Below, piece after piece: positions 47,462 to 59,149 of a stretch of DNA of 64,000 bases (position 1 is the first letter of the stretch; each line of letters begins with the position of its first letter). Under the pieces are notes generated by a model, which saw only the letters and a program-made list of their open reading frames with translations, was not told the origin of the DNA and did no database searches. A program made the translations under genes and the position numbers. Source of the stretch: Grifola frondosa (Eukaryota; Basidiomycota; Agaricomycetes; Polyporales; Grifolaceae); NCBI GenBank assembly GCA_001683735.1, contig LUGG01000002.1:1736001-1800000 (forward strand), in the 5' to 3' direction.

Positions 47462-48374
47462 TCTTACCATCCCCGAGGCAGTTACAATGTGGGACGTATT
47501 GTATTCCGATCAATTTGACGAAATCTGCGCGGTGCATCAGTCGATAACCTTGCAGGAACTATTATAAAGCGTGAAGTCAAGTGTGACTGAATACGGAAGT
47601 CTGAACGGATCTCCGAGGCGATAGATCATTGCGCAGATTGTACGTCGCGAATTCACCTGGTATTTGTATAGCCTCGGGTTCTGTAAAGATGTCTCTCACA
47701 CAGAGTAACACCGACATCCTAGATGCCTCTGCTATAAATCCGCAAACAGTTTGAACTCCCGAAGGACCAGATCACCGAGATGGTTTGGCGTAATAAGAAG
47801 AATTCCTTTTCAAACAAGCGCATCAAGAGCTTGGGCGACTGTTTTGCTCAAATGCCGACCAGTATGCAATCGATGCTCTCGTCAGAATTTCCTATGATGT
47901 TCCATTCATCATTCCTTAAGTAAGGCACCGACGATTTGATTCGTCTTGAGACATGCCAGATTTGTTCTGATGCTGACGTACCGGTTTCAGTCCTATACTC
48001 AAAGCGTGAGTGGCTGTACTACATAGGACCACAGGCACTCTCGTTTGTGACGTGGGCCTCCCACGCGGAGGAGCCGCGTATTCGAAAGGACACGATGATC
48101 TTCGTAACCTATTGGGATATACTCCTGTCGCAGGCCGCGGACTAGTCCCATGTGCTAGACGTACATGTGGTGACTGAATTCTCATGCAGGGCGGTATGAC
48201 TCTATTAGCAAATTCATCCTGGGTTCCTTTGACGGACGAATTTTGAGATACGCGCGCCGGCAACCTGGCTGAAGTGTCATGGGATATGGCCAAGAAAACT
48301 CAGTCGGTGCAAGCTATAAAATGCATTAACACCTCCAATCGACACAGCGACATTGCAACATAATATTTTCCATT
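47462..48374. other. H5-H6 spacer
   Basis: Mostly unassigned. A plus-strand stretch near 47756-47920 reads like protein (QITEMVWRNKKNSF, NKRIKSLGDCFAQM) but matches nothing I know. The H6 TATA box, GCTATAAAA, lies at 48313-48321, about 55 bases before the ATG. Confidence 0.4.
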
Positions 48375-48829
48375 ATGTTTCCAAAGCTCTCACTCCTCAC
48401 AATGACATCCCTTGCACTTCTTGCGGCCGCCAACCCCGCTCCTGTTCCCCAGTCGAGTGCAGAAGGCTGCACCCTTCTCGTCGACAATCTGCTCTGCTGC
48501 CAGGAGTTTGAGCCAGGCGATGCGCCCATCCTCGGCCCCATCTTTGAACTGCTTGGGCTATTACTTCCCGGCGTTAACACTCTCGTCGGACTGCAGTGCA
48601 CGTCTACCAACGCCGTTGAAGTCGCGTTGGGAAGTTGGTGAGTCATACTTTTGTCCTATTCGATTGTGCACTTCTAAACCTTTTTGTAGTCTCGATGGTA
48701 ATGTAGGCTGCTGTGATATCAATGATCTCGGTGACGACTTCCATTCTTCCACCGACAGACGTCTGCTAACTCCGTTTGTGCGCAGGAGGAGTCGTTGCCC
48801 TTGGATGCCATCCTGTGACCTTACTATGA
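48375..48829 (+). CDS. Hydrophobin H6 (long loop)
   Basis: A signal peptide (LLTMTSLALLAAANPAPVP) is followed by eight cysteines: EGC, LLCC, a 32-residue loop with GDAPILGPIFELLGLLLPG, LQC, GSC across intron 1, VGCC, and ALGC. It ends HPVTLL with no CxC tail. Two introns at the conserved sites. Stop TGA 48827-48829. Its loop is closest to that of H4 on the opposite strand. Confidence 0.88.
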
Positions 48830-49989
48830 AGCATTCATTTACTTCCCTGATGAGCGAATATCTTTACGATGTTGTCTATCTGATCGTGGGACATTTCCGA
48901 ATACATCATGTTATGTATCTTCTGGATTGTGGTGTTCATCGAGTTTGTCATGGATACCTCTCGGACGTGGAACACTCAAAGTTTACACATAGAAGTTGCT
49001 TGTGGAGCACTGTCTACTCACTCGATGTACTGGTTATGTACATGTACTCACCTTTTGCTGTCAACGACGTTACCCAGACAGGTGGTCATTGCGAGGCGAG
49101 GGTCGCCAACAACAACATGCACGGTGTGTTCCTGATGAACAGCCTCTAACGTTTGCTCTGACCTTCATTTGCACACAGCGTACCCTACACACCGAGTTGA
49201 TACTGGTACTTCCGTACAAGGACTGTCAATGACATGTAACATGTAGACTTATCCAACAGCTGCATGCTGGCAATTCCTCTATGTTACGACACGTCAATCA
49301 ATAACCGGAATGACAGAAGTTATGGAGGTGGAACGAACTAGGTAAATGTTGCCATTATATGTGCATCTCATAGTTCACATGCATTCTTCTCAACACCTCT
49401 CAGGCTAGCTACCTTGCATCCACAGTTGGTTAATGCCAACTTATCCGGCGGAAGTATTTACAATGAATCTCTTCTGGACCGTTGCGAGTATGCTGATGCT
49501 TTTTGTAGGAAGATTCAACTTATCTGGAGGTGCATACATACGGAAGCGATGGCCTTGTTTCTTTTGAAATGATATTTAAATTTGCTGAGGGCATCCCGAG
49601 GTACGGCTATTTTAACAACCGCATGCAGCAAATTATTGATCAGTTGCGGATGGATCAGTTGCAGATGCATGGTGCAGGCATGAGCCCGCTAAGATTGTTA
49701 TCTGTTTTCGACAAGCACTACCAAGGTAAGTTCGCACCAAAGTCCGCCGTGAAATACCATCAATTCCCCGCGATATAGGATGGAACACGGTGGAGCTCCC
49801 AATGTTGTATTCTCTTCTCTTGTGAAGATCGTGTTAGAATACTGAATGTATTTGAGCGCAAATTGAATCTTCATAAGAATGTTATTATTCATGGAGATCA
49901 GAATTGTTCATGTAAAGACGGGTGAAGACCATAAGCAGGATCCTACATCCTCAACGCGTGAATGCGGAACGCTATAACGATACACAAAA
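48830..49989. other. Intergenic sequence
   Basis: No recognised gene. The plus-strand frame at 49530-49778 (82 codons, with RLLSVFDKHYQGKF) has no known motif and no clear partner exons. Confidence 0.4.
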
Positions 49990-51021
49990 TCACCAAGGCT
50001 CAATAATACGTCCACGCGCAATTCCATCGAACAGTATTCCCAAATTCAGATTCGACCTTGCTCTATACCCCTTCATATTAAAAAACAACTTCGTAGCCCT
50101 GTCGAAGTCCACCACTCGATAGTAGTGGACGACATCATGGAAGGGACATTTCAGACCGGGAAGGGCAAGAGGGGATTTAGGCCGCATGAGGATGTTCGCA
50201 TAGCGGACATCTGCGTGTTCGATACCCATGAAGCCAAGATCTTCATATACTTCGTAGATGTCGGCACTATTTGTAGTCCATTAGAGACTGAGCAGACACC
50301 AATGAAGACTATTACGCACTCTTCTTCATAATCGACGTACATCTTCAACCTGCGGCCAAGCCGTTCGAGAACGAGAAAGGAGACCTTGTTTGTTGGAGGC
50401 GTTTCGGACGGATTTGCGGCGCGGGAGTTTGAGCGACCATCACTGTCCGAATCATCAGGTTCACCACCGTCGAACAGTACGTGGTCCTGGCCCAACTCAG
50501 CCTCGAACCATCCGTAACAACGTGCAATCGACACTCCTTGAATAGCTTGCATCTCGTGATAAGCTGCAGCTTCCCGACTCAGTGGTCCTATGTGTCTAGA
50601 TCTGGCGACCTTCACGACGAGTTCAGGAAGGACGGGAGGCGCTGGAGAGTGTATGATATCGGAGGGGTCTGAAGGATCGGAAAGACTTATGGTGGCTGCA
50701 AGGAAGACCCTTCCACAACGGCCACTGGAGAGCTTTTTTCTGACGCGGAGTTCGAGGCAAAAGTCTTTGGGCTCGGGGAGATTACCAGGTACCCGAGGAG
50801 GGAAATCATCAGGCCGAGCAAAAGGAGGGCCTTCATAAAAGGGAGGAGGTTCACATCGCATAGCCTGCACCCTAACTTTTTTGCCGGCTTGGTTTTTCAC
50901 CAGACCGCGAATGATAACAGAGCTGACAGCATTAAGTGCCTGAAGTGATATAATGAGTTAGTTGAAGGGCAGGACATCAGTGAGGTGAGCGTACCAGTGG
51001 CTCATCTTTCGGGAGTGGCAT
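49990..51021 (-). CDS. Fungal protein-kinase-like protein
   Basis: Three exons by eye. The first gives MPLPKDEPL. The second carries a glycine-rich loop (KKLSSGRCGRVFLAA), a likely ATP-anchoring lysine in ELVVKVARS, the helix glutamate in SREAAAYHEMQ, and GVSIARCYGWFEAEL. After a long acidic and Ser-rich insert comes VSFLVLERLGRRL. The third exon has IEHADVRYANIL, where the usual HxDxxxxN catalytic loop reads HADVRYAN, and VVDFDRATK in place of DFG. It stops at 49990-49992. This fits the divergent, fungus-expanded kinase-like group. Activity is possible because Lys, Asp, Asn and the DFD Asp are kept, but the domain is short. The start at 51021 is chosen over the in-frame ATG at 50861 because the spliced upstream part stays open. 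Confidence 0.72.
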
Positions 51022-51229
51022 GGAATCTTAAAGAGGAATGCGAATTGAGCGCTGGTTATATTCGACGATCCACACACCACTTACTTATCCACTGCTTGCT
51101 CTAAAATGTTTCTTGAGACCTATTGTTTATATATAAGTGAACACGTGAAAACTGTACAGCCTTCAAATCACACATATCAGACGCGTACTGGCCACCAAAC
51201 TCTATAATATATCCCCTCGAGGCTCACTG
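51022..51229. other. Promoter side of the kinase-like gene
   Basis: Short spacer between the kinase-like gene and its relic. No feature is certain. Confidence 0.4.
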
Positions 51230-51690
51230 AACAGCATTCTCAAATCTGGCTTCTGTCCTTGCATTGCACCCCTCCTTGTAAAATCAGTCTTCGTACTAGC
51301 CCTGTCAAAGTCCACCACCTGATATTTACGAAATCATGGAAGGGACGTTCGAGACCAGGAAGACCAAGAGGCGATGTAGACGGCGTGAGAATGGTAGCGG
51401 ATGTCCGTAGATATCAACGCTGTAGGAAATCAGTTCATGAAGATCCAAGCCATTCAAGTTCAATCCTCAAGGGATGTCGGTCGCACATCGTTATGGATGG
51501 TTCGAGGCTGATTTGGATCAGGATGCGTCCTGGTCGATGACGGACGTGAATCAGACTCACTTGAGAATGACAGCGAACGTCCACGCCAAATTTGACACCG
51601 GTCCAAGGAGGTTCAAGGCCAGTCCGACGCATAAGGTCTCTTTTCTCGTTCGTCGGTGTTGTGGCAATTTGAAGACACGTCATATAGTAC
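51230..51690. pseudogene. Rearranged relic of the kinase-like gene
   Basis: Two pieces of the neighbouring gene lie side by side. 51230-51420 resembles its last exon (50030-50240) in the same minus-strand orientation, sharing words such as ATCATGGAAGGGAC and CCCTGTC-AAGTCCACCAC. 51440-51690 resembles its middle exon but on the plus strand, coding RYGWFEADLDQD and later THKVSFLV. Both pieces are full of stops and cannot be joined into one protein. Confidence 0.65.
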
Positions 51691-52410
51691 GAGGAAAAGT
51701 GAGTACTGTCTTCTCGAGCATTTATCTATTCGCCACCTGATTGAATGGAAGTCTATAAGGTCCGCATTCGGCGCTTCAGACCAGGTTCCATGTATCATTC
51801 TGCTGAATCCGTGCAAACACTTGTTCCTGGATATTACAGTTGAGCAGCTTCGAGCTCAATATTCGACTTGGAAGGTGCATCCTCATAAGTGCTCTTATCT
51901 GCTTTGTTCAACGTCGATCTGCCCCTGTTCGGTCCCTCACTAGCCTCACTGGCAGGGCAACTGGCCAGTCAGACGTGTCGTCTGCGGAGAGGGGGCTTTC
52001 TGATTGAGATTCCTTGCCTGTTCGATCGGAAGTATTTTCCGGTGGTAAAGTTTGTGATTTGGCAACTTATCATCATCTTCGAGTCCAACATCCAGAGTCA
52101 GGATGAATCCGGAGCCCCATATTGTCTAGAGCTCTGGCGTACTCTCTTGCAGGTATCTTTCAGAAGACTTCGTCTATTGAACAGGCTTGTGGGTTCGGAC
52201 TAGAGTACACAGTCGAACCGAATTCGAATCAATCTTTGTTTCCGATTTGCTTCCTTCATCTCACTCTTCCATTACGATTCCTCGACAGTTGGCCATCGAC
52301 CAGAAGGCGATCATCGATAAGTACCAATCGCTATGAATAAAAGGCCTTACCATGCATGCTTCGCCTCAGTCGAGTTGCTCTGTTCCTACCAAATCGTATC
52401 ATCTGACCTC
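51691..52410. other. Unassigned sequence before DUF6533 copy 3
   Basis: No recognised gene. Some plus-strand stretches read like membrane protein (VVKFVIWQLIIIFE near 52043), and could be remnants. Confidence 0.35.
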
Positions 52411-54126
52411 ATGTCGCTCGATTCAGCTACCACCGCAGAAATCCTCCAGTTGTATGAAACAACGTGGGTATCTTCTCATATTTCGTAGGCGTAAATTCAT
52501 GGAAATCCTTGCTAGTTCTATATTGGTTAATTGTTCAGTCTCTATTGTGGGTATGGACTCTTCACTCGCTCCGAGTAATACTGCATGTTAACACAGGCCT
52601 TTCCTTACAGCTGTCCTCCTCTTCGAGTACTTCATCACTCTTGGTGGAGAAGTGCGCTTGGTTTGGGGGCTCAAGTTTACTGGCGCCACAGTACTATTTC
52701 TCTTGAATCGATACTTGATATTTGCAGTGGTCATCACCAATCTTGCAACTGCATTTCCGGTCGGGTCAGAGGTACGATTCTCTATGGCTTTTATGTACAG
52801 TAGCTGAGTAATCAATTTTAGAGGTACGTATCGGCCCTGGTTTAGAACGCAAGAGAATTGCTTCACATACACTTAGTTGCACATTCTTGGTTCGATTCGG
52901 CGAGGTGTTGGAGATACTACAAATCATTGACCTTGCCGGTAAAAGTTATTTTATGAACATTTTCTTCTTCTGAAAGCTGACCATGGCAATAGTGTTCACG
53001 AGTCTACGCACTTTTGCTTTATCCGACCGTAATTGGCGGATCGCTTTGCCAGTGTTGATCTCGTCCTTGGTACCGGCAGGCTTGGATTTGGTGAGACCTT
53101 TACATTCGTATGTATACTGTCTTTTCAATTTCTCAGCGGTCTTCCAGTACTATTATCTCAACCAAACTCCAATCGAACTATCTTCACCCATTAATTGCAC
53201 CACGATTGACGGTGTGACAGAATCAATCGATAACACGTTAGTAGCATTTATTCCAAACATGTTGTATATGCTCTAATCAACCAATGAGAGATGTAGGCAG
53301 TATCTAAAAGCCACACCTTTTCTCGTTTCTCAACCACACCCAATTTAGTTACTATCGTATCTCGTGTTGCTTTTATTTTAGCCAACACGATTGTCATCGT
53401 AGTGACATGGACGCGAACATACAGAACCAAACAGATAGCTGCTGAAGCGGGATTGAAGATGTCGATAGGGATGGTGATTCTACGAGATGGTACGTCTTGT
53501 CCTCCCCTTTTTCGCAGGAAATTCGCTCACTCGCTCCGTAGGAACAATATACTTCCTGTAAGCAATGTGGCAATTGGCATTTTCTCGCTGTGGGTAACTG
53601 AATTGAGATCCGACTCGTTGCAGTGTGCTTTTGACATTGAACATCTTACATCTCATTTTGGCTGTGACGAATGTAGGTTGTAATCATTTCATTCGATCTC
53701 TCAAGCTGATGATAGCCCCTTGCAGCAATTTCGCTATCTCACGGTATTCATGGAACCGTTAGTACGGTCATCTACCACCATTCATCACGCATCACTTACA
53801 TTCCCTTTCAGCATCAAGTCAATCCTCGTGTCTCGGTTCCTCCTGAATCTGCGTGGAGTTGACCCTGCAGAGACCTGAACAGTCGCCTCTCTCATCCTGG
53901 CACGAGCCCTGATTCTCACCCCGGCACTCTGAGATTCGCGTCTAGTTTCGTGGATCCTCTAGGAGCACCCCTCGAACACGGGTTTTCGCCCGCATCTGAA
54001 CCTCTCGATATGGACACATACCTCAGCGATCATATCACCGACGATGATGGAGGGGGTAACAATAATGACTGCGACAATCTCCCAGCGTCGTCCGATTGTG
54101 TTCAAGGTCCATCCCATGAATCCTAA
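52411..54126 (+). CDS. DUF6533 multi-pass membrane protein, copy 3, with apparent frameshift
   Basis: A divergent third member of the family. It starts MSLDSATTAEILQLYETTW. The core reads LLFEYFITLGGEVRLVW, GLKFTGATVLFLLNRY and LIFAVVITNLATAFPVG. Further blocks are SLRTFALSDRNWRIALPVL, SSPINCTTIDGVTESID, VVTWTRTYRTKQIAAEAG, SIGMVILRDG and ILVSRFLLNLRGVDPAE. A TGA at 53876-53878 closes this frame. One base over, the family's usual tail continues: GTLRFASSFVDPLGAPLEH, then an acidic Asp-rich end, to TAA 54124-54126. I include the tail because it is typical of the family. One internal exon (between the N-terminus and the DUF6533 core) is unclear. Confidence 0.72.
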
Positions 54127-54774
54127 TATTGTAAGTAGCATTCTGTGGGCTCCGGAATACGGACAGCCACAGGCTGACATATCGTCTGCGACATAGCTCT
54201 ATTGGGTGCTTTGGATGCTACTGCAATGAATAAAGCTCTGTACCATTTGATTCTCATTCTATGCGCACCGTCATGCATCTTTTGTACCACCTCAGGTCTC
54301 CTCCTTCCCCAGGCACTGCAGATTATCGTGTACGCAACTACGGGAATGTAGGCTGAGTTTTGTGCACTTTTACGAACAGTGCTTGAATCCATTGGTCCTG
54401 ACTTCCACCTGCAATACTTCGCATGTGTGCTCGTACAAAAAAGCCACAACCAATATTCTTGACAGGCATAGAGAAGAACCTCTTCCGCACTAAGTCTCGT
54501 GTCTTGGACGAGTGTGAGCCTTGTAAACTCTTCGTAGGTATCGAGACGTCAGGCCGATGAACGCAGAGCCTCAAGGACTAGCCACACAGCTCCCGCAGAA
54601 AGAGATCCGAAATTTGTATTTACTACATCCCCATCTTGAGAATTACATTCATCGTTGACTCGTCGCTTCGCCTCTTCATTACAACACATCTGGTACAACT
54701 TCCGAATGTCCAGAGACGAAGGAGAACTAAACTACGCTTTGAATTACGAACCGGAAGTATATGTTCATTGGTTA
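54127..54774. other. 3' flank of DUF6533 copy 3 and of fimbrin
   Basis: No gene recognised. The part from about 54623 belongs to the inverted repeat shared with 62507-62740. Confidence 0.4.
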
Positions 54775-54847
54775 CCGATGCTCATCAAACTTCCTACAAA
54801 GGTCATGATCTGCGAGAACATCGTCAGCGCAGAGGACAGCTTGAATT
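54623..54847 (+). repeat. Inverted repeat, fimbrin-side copy
   Basis: This segment covers the fimbrin 3' flank, the last exon and part of the last intron. Its reverse complement recurs at 62507-62740 with only scattered mismatches and small indels. Shared words include CATCTTGAGAATTACATTCA and CATTACAACACATCTGGTAC. Confidence 0.8.
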
Positions 54848-57128
54848 TATGCATCACGTACCAGCCGCGGGCGCACATCCACGATATCTTCTGGCACAAG
54901 GAAGATCAAAGCATTCATCTTTCTTGCAATGGAAATCGCCAATTTCGCTGTGAAACAACCACACCAGTCACTACACATTTATCGCCAGGGTGCTCTCGCT
55001 ACGTACCATTCTGGCGGCGTTCCTCATAGTCGCCGTCCCCGCTGACGTTGATCACAAGTGTGGGGTCCACGACTGGCCGGAGAGCCTCCAGGAGATCGAG
55101 GAAGAACAGACCAGTAGTAAGCGATGGATCCTTGAACGATCGAATTGGCCTGGTGCTGGGTTCGCCTTCTGAGCGGTCGTGTTCGCCCACTTGAGGATCT
55201 CTGTGTCGCTAATCGGCCGCCCTGCCCGGACTTGGAGAGCGCAGAAAGTGTCTTCGTAATGTTCATCCTGAGAAGTACATGAGCAATGCAAAGTAACCGA
55301 GAGATATTTTACTTACCGCATCAATTGCCATACGAGCCCGAGCACAAGAGTCCTAGAGCCATCCACGATATCCGCTCCTTGGATGCCGACCATATGCATC
55401 CCATTCTGCTTCGCAAGGTCCACCGCATAATTGCAGTTCTCGACCTGTTTAAACCGGGATAGGTTCGACTGGTTCGGCGTGACTCCGATGTCCTCCTCTT
55501 CCTCACCCTCCGCACCCGTCGGGCTAGAATAGCTCTCCACCGCCCCACCTTTGGGCTTGCTGACACGCCGCCAGATAACGCTTCCCGGGAGGATCTTGTC
55601 GAATGCCTGTAAGATGACCAGCCCATCCTTGAGGTTCTCGAAGAGATTGAAAACGCCGGGATCAACGCCGAGCGAGTTCAGCCAGAGCATGAACACACGC
55701 GCTTCACGCTCGCCCTCGGCATCGAAGTCCTCTACAACGCCGTAGTCCTTTGCCTCCTGCTCATCTAGCGGCGCGAGACCGGGGTGGTTGTTGAACAGAT
55801 TCGCGACGAATGCGAGATTCAGACGCGGATTTCCGGCGACGAGCGACGCTGGTGTCAAATACTTGCGGCAGCCAATTGCCGCTGCATTTTGAAGCACCTA
55901 CACGATGTCAGACCATGCGGAGCGGGGGTGGGACAAAAGACGAACCTGTTCTGCACGGGTGCGGATATCGCGCGTTTGCAATGGAGCAAGCGAACATTCA
56001 TCCGGTTTAAGCTGGTTCAGGAGAACTGTGTAGTTCTCGCCATCGCAGACATCTCTGCTGAAGTTGTTCACTCTGGTGGAGAAAATTAGAGATACGCCAA
56101 GAAGTAATTGTGCAAATCCCATACCTCCTCTTCCATCCGGCCTGCTTAAGGTGATAATTGAACCACCTCAGCAGAATCTGGTCAGGAGTCAATCGCAATA
56201 GGTCCTCGATCGTTTCGCCATCCTCGCACAACCTGTACAGTTCAGGATGCAGCTTGATATCGATCTGCGACAACAGTCCTCGTCGAATGATCTGCCAGAT
56301 GAGGCCCAAGATCAGATGCTCGCGCCCTTCCGCGATATCCGTAGAGCCAATGTTAACGACCGAGCAACCGATGGCCTTCGCGGAGGTAATCACGATATTG
56401 TTGTTCTCCGTCATCTGGAACGCATTGAGCGGTTTGCGTGCGGTCGGCTTGTTCAGCACACGCGGGTCGATCGTCTCTGGGACGGAGTCATTGATCAGTT
56501 TGCACAGAATAAGACCGTCTCGACATTCGTCGAAGAGCTGCATGGTGTTGGTGGGGATGGGAACTCGCGAGCCAACATCTGGATCCCCATCGAGAACCTG
56601 CACAAAGGTCAACCCAACATACTTTAAACTTAGGGGATGCGCTCACAAGGTTAATATGATTTGTAAACTCTGCCCTCTCGTCCTCGTTGATCGTATGGCT
56701 CACGTTCGCATTCGTGCCGTACACAGTAACTTTTCCCGCCTTTGAAGAGAGGGGAGCGTCCTGCGTTCTTGACCGCAGCTTCACGTTTAGCTGGATGAAA
56801 CCGATTCCAGAATCAATCCTCCACCACTATGATAGTCCACCAAATACACGTACCTCCACCCAGTCCTCCAGCTCAAGCTTTCCACTGGCATCCACGCTAA
56901 CATGCTTCAACGTTTCTCGCGCACGATCATAGGACTCCCCGGATGCTTGCAACGACTGCAGCACGTCCGACTTGTCGACCCGGCCAGGGGTTTCGGTGGT
57001 TATCGCACTGCTGGGACGTCAATTCCGCTCTCGAATATCGACGGTGACCGCTTACTTGAAGCGATTAATGAAATCAAACATCTCATCCTGAGAGACTTCA
57101 GGATATTTCTTGCGCAATCTGAGAGCAT
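54775..57128 (-). CDS. Fimbrin (actin-bundling protein, Sac6-like)
   Basis: Fimbrin cross-links actin filaments in patches and rings through two actin-binding domains of paired calponin-homology repeats. The start MDALRLRKKYPEVSQDEMF is an EF-hand-type region, followed by GRVDKSDVLQSLQASGESYD. The CH repeats show QLFDECRDGLILCKLINDSV, NKPTARKPLNAFQMTENNN, STDIAEGREHLILGLIWQII, LTPDQILLRWFNYHL, EREARVFMLWLNSLGV, NLFENLKDGLVILQAFDKI and NCNYAVDLAKQNGMHMVGI. The fourth repeat has LTTGLFFLDLLEALRP and ends MTFVGSLMSIGNQ at TGA 54775-54777. In the fourth CH repeat two single bases seem to be missing (near SKSG/RPISD at about 55220 and PG/IRSFKDPS at about 55150). The ATG at 57128 matches the family start. 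Confidence 0.88.
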
Positions 57129-57836
57129 CCATTATGATGGTAGAAGAGTTGAAAGACAAGTTATTAATGTGGTCATCGGCGCCCGCGTGCTCCAATTTAC
57201 TTATACTTGGCCACATGCTGCGCTCAAACTGCACAGCAGCACAGCTTACATCCACAACGCCCCGTACGCACTGCGGCCGGGTCAACTACAACATTCCAAG
57301 CCCACAAACCCGCACAAGAGGATCAAAGTCCACCTGTATCTTCAGCCACTTATTGACACTCAGAGGCTGATGACGGTTTTCGGAGCCGCAAGGTGTAAGT
57401 AAGATAAGGAAATCAAGCGTTCGGATTAAACGGAGTTTCAATACAAGTTTGCCAAGCCGAGTCGCCACTCAAGACCTGCTCGAGTTGTGTCCTCTTCGCG
57501 TTTTTTTGCTTACAACCATCTGCCTGCCGCAATTGATAGTCTGAGATCTTGTGTAAATTCTCAGTGACCTCCTGCCGACTGCTTTCTTCGAAGCCTTGAT
57601 GTCTAACTGAAATTGAGAGGAGCCATGATTGCTCGCACTCCACAACGTAATTCTGGCCGATGTCAATATTGTCAATAAGGGCCATGCTATTGTACTTGGA
57701 GTCAATATCTCATTCTCCTGGAGCCCTTATGATTTGCGTTCCTCACAAGGTTCGCTCACATGACCGTGAAATTCAATGGCGTCACATACTTGCTCTCGAG
57801 CTGCGCTCTGCGGATATCCAACGAAACTCTTGCAGC
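57129..57836. other. Divergent region fimbrin / GST
   Basis: Holds both promoters. A minus-strand ORF of 90 codons (57413-57685) has no known motif; it might be a small gene or chance. Confidence 0.4.
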
Positions 57837-59149
57837 ATGTCTTCCAAGACTGACTCCGGAAAGTCGTATCATCTGCAATGCACCGGCGCTGCGTTCGAAA
57901 CGGCTGCGGCGCACTGCAACCCGGAGAACATTACTTTGTTTGGCAGCTGTTTTTGTCCGTTCGTGCAAAGAGTTTGGGTTACACTCGAGCATCTTGGCAT
58001 AGATTATGAAGTGAGTTCTGAGGTTTATTTACTCATAGCGGTCGATGCTCAGTTGAGGTGATCATCATCCTTTCAGTACTGTGAGAGCTTTTCTCCGATG
58101 AGTGATCTAATTGTGGCTTGACCGAACGATGGTGCAGTTGAAGTCGACCCTTATAAAAAGCCCCCTGAGCTTCTTGAGGTATCTCCGAAAGGCCTTGTCC
58201 CCGCGCTGAAGCTGAACAACTATAACCCGCCTCGGGCCTTGAACGAGAGCACCGTCATCATGGACTTTCTCGAAGAGTGCGTGACAAATCTAGCGTCTTC
58301 GCGGCGTTCTATCAGCTTCTCACCACGACGTTGCAGGTTGGCAACAAGCAACACGAAGCGGTCATCCCATACGACAGAGAGCTTGTTCCCTCCTCTGACA
58401 GATCCTTGTGCGTGATATATCATCCTACATTTACTCTTCTTTGAACCTTGTCTAGACGCACGAGCTCTGGTCCGCTTGCAAGCTGACTATGTCAACCGTT
58501 CGGTCGTACCTGCCTTTTATCGCTATATTCAAGCGCAGGAGGAAGGTGTGGCATATAGTCTTATAAACCTACGCGTAGATCCTTATATGCTTCCAATTCA
58601 CACGTAGTCAAACAGATTGAAGAGTGCAGAGCATATGTCGGTGCTCTGGAAGGACTGGTCAAGCTATTCAGGAGAGCCGAGGGAGAAGGCTTTACCAAAG
58701 TTGGGCTGTGGTGCGAACGGGGTTCCCTGAGCTACGCCGATGTCATGGTAGCGCCGTGTAAGTCAAATGATCTTCGTGACCTATTGAATTCCTTCCAGAC
58801 ACCCATGTGGAGATGGTGCGATGTTGACCTTGACGTGGACGCTCACCATCTGCTAGGGATATTCCGGGCCACGAATGTTCTCGCCCACTACCGCGGCTTC
58901 GTGCTCCCCGAGGGCCCCGAGTTTCGTGCGTATGTGAACCGTCTACTCACTCACCCGGCGTTCCTGCGAACCTGTAGCGCCGAGGCGTTGTACTTGGACA
59001 GTTACGAAAGGTGAGTACACCCCGGATGCAAGGCACTGAGGGGCATAAGAACTGCCACATACTCACCGTATGGGGGTAGATACGCCTACAATCGGCCTAA
59101 CACTAGTCAAGTCGCCAACGCCATCAACGCTGGTACTGCACTTCCGTGA
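57837..59149 (+). CDS. Glutathione S-transferase, omega-like
   Basis: A cytosolic GST. The N-terminal thioredoxin fold has NITLFGSCFCPFVQRVWVTL, where CPF carries the catalytic cysteine expected of omega-type enzymes, then VDPYKKPPELLEVSPKGLVP and LNESTVIMDFLEE (the cis-Pro and Glu-Ser glutathione site). The helical C-terminal domain has DPYARALVRLQADYVN, ECRAYVGALEGLVKLF, GSLSYADVMVAP, NVLAHYRGF and EGPEFRAYVNRLLTHPAF. It ends RPNTSQVANAINAGTALP at TGA 59147-59149. About six introns are consistent. The junction after FLEE needs the acceptor at GTTGCAG to stay in frame. Omega-type GSTs act in thiol transfer and stress response. Confidence 0.87.

Noticed and set aside
48412..49149. 245-codon plus-strand ORF overlapping hydrophobin H6
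   Set aside because: It reads the hydrophobin exons and introns in another frame; the eight-cysteine spliced product is far better supported.
54636..55029. Plus-strand ORFs over the fimbrin 3' end
   Set aside because: They are antisense to the last fimbrin exons and the inverted repeat.
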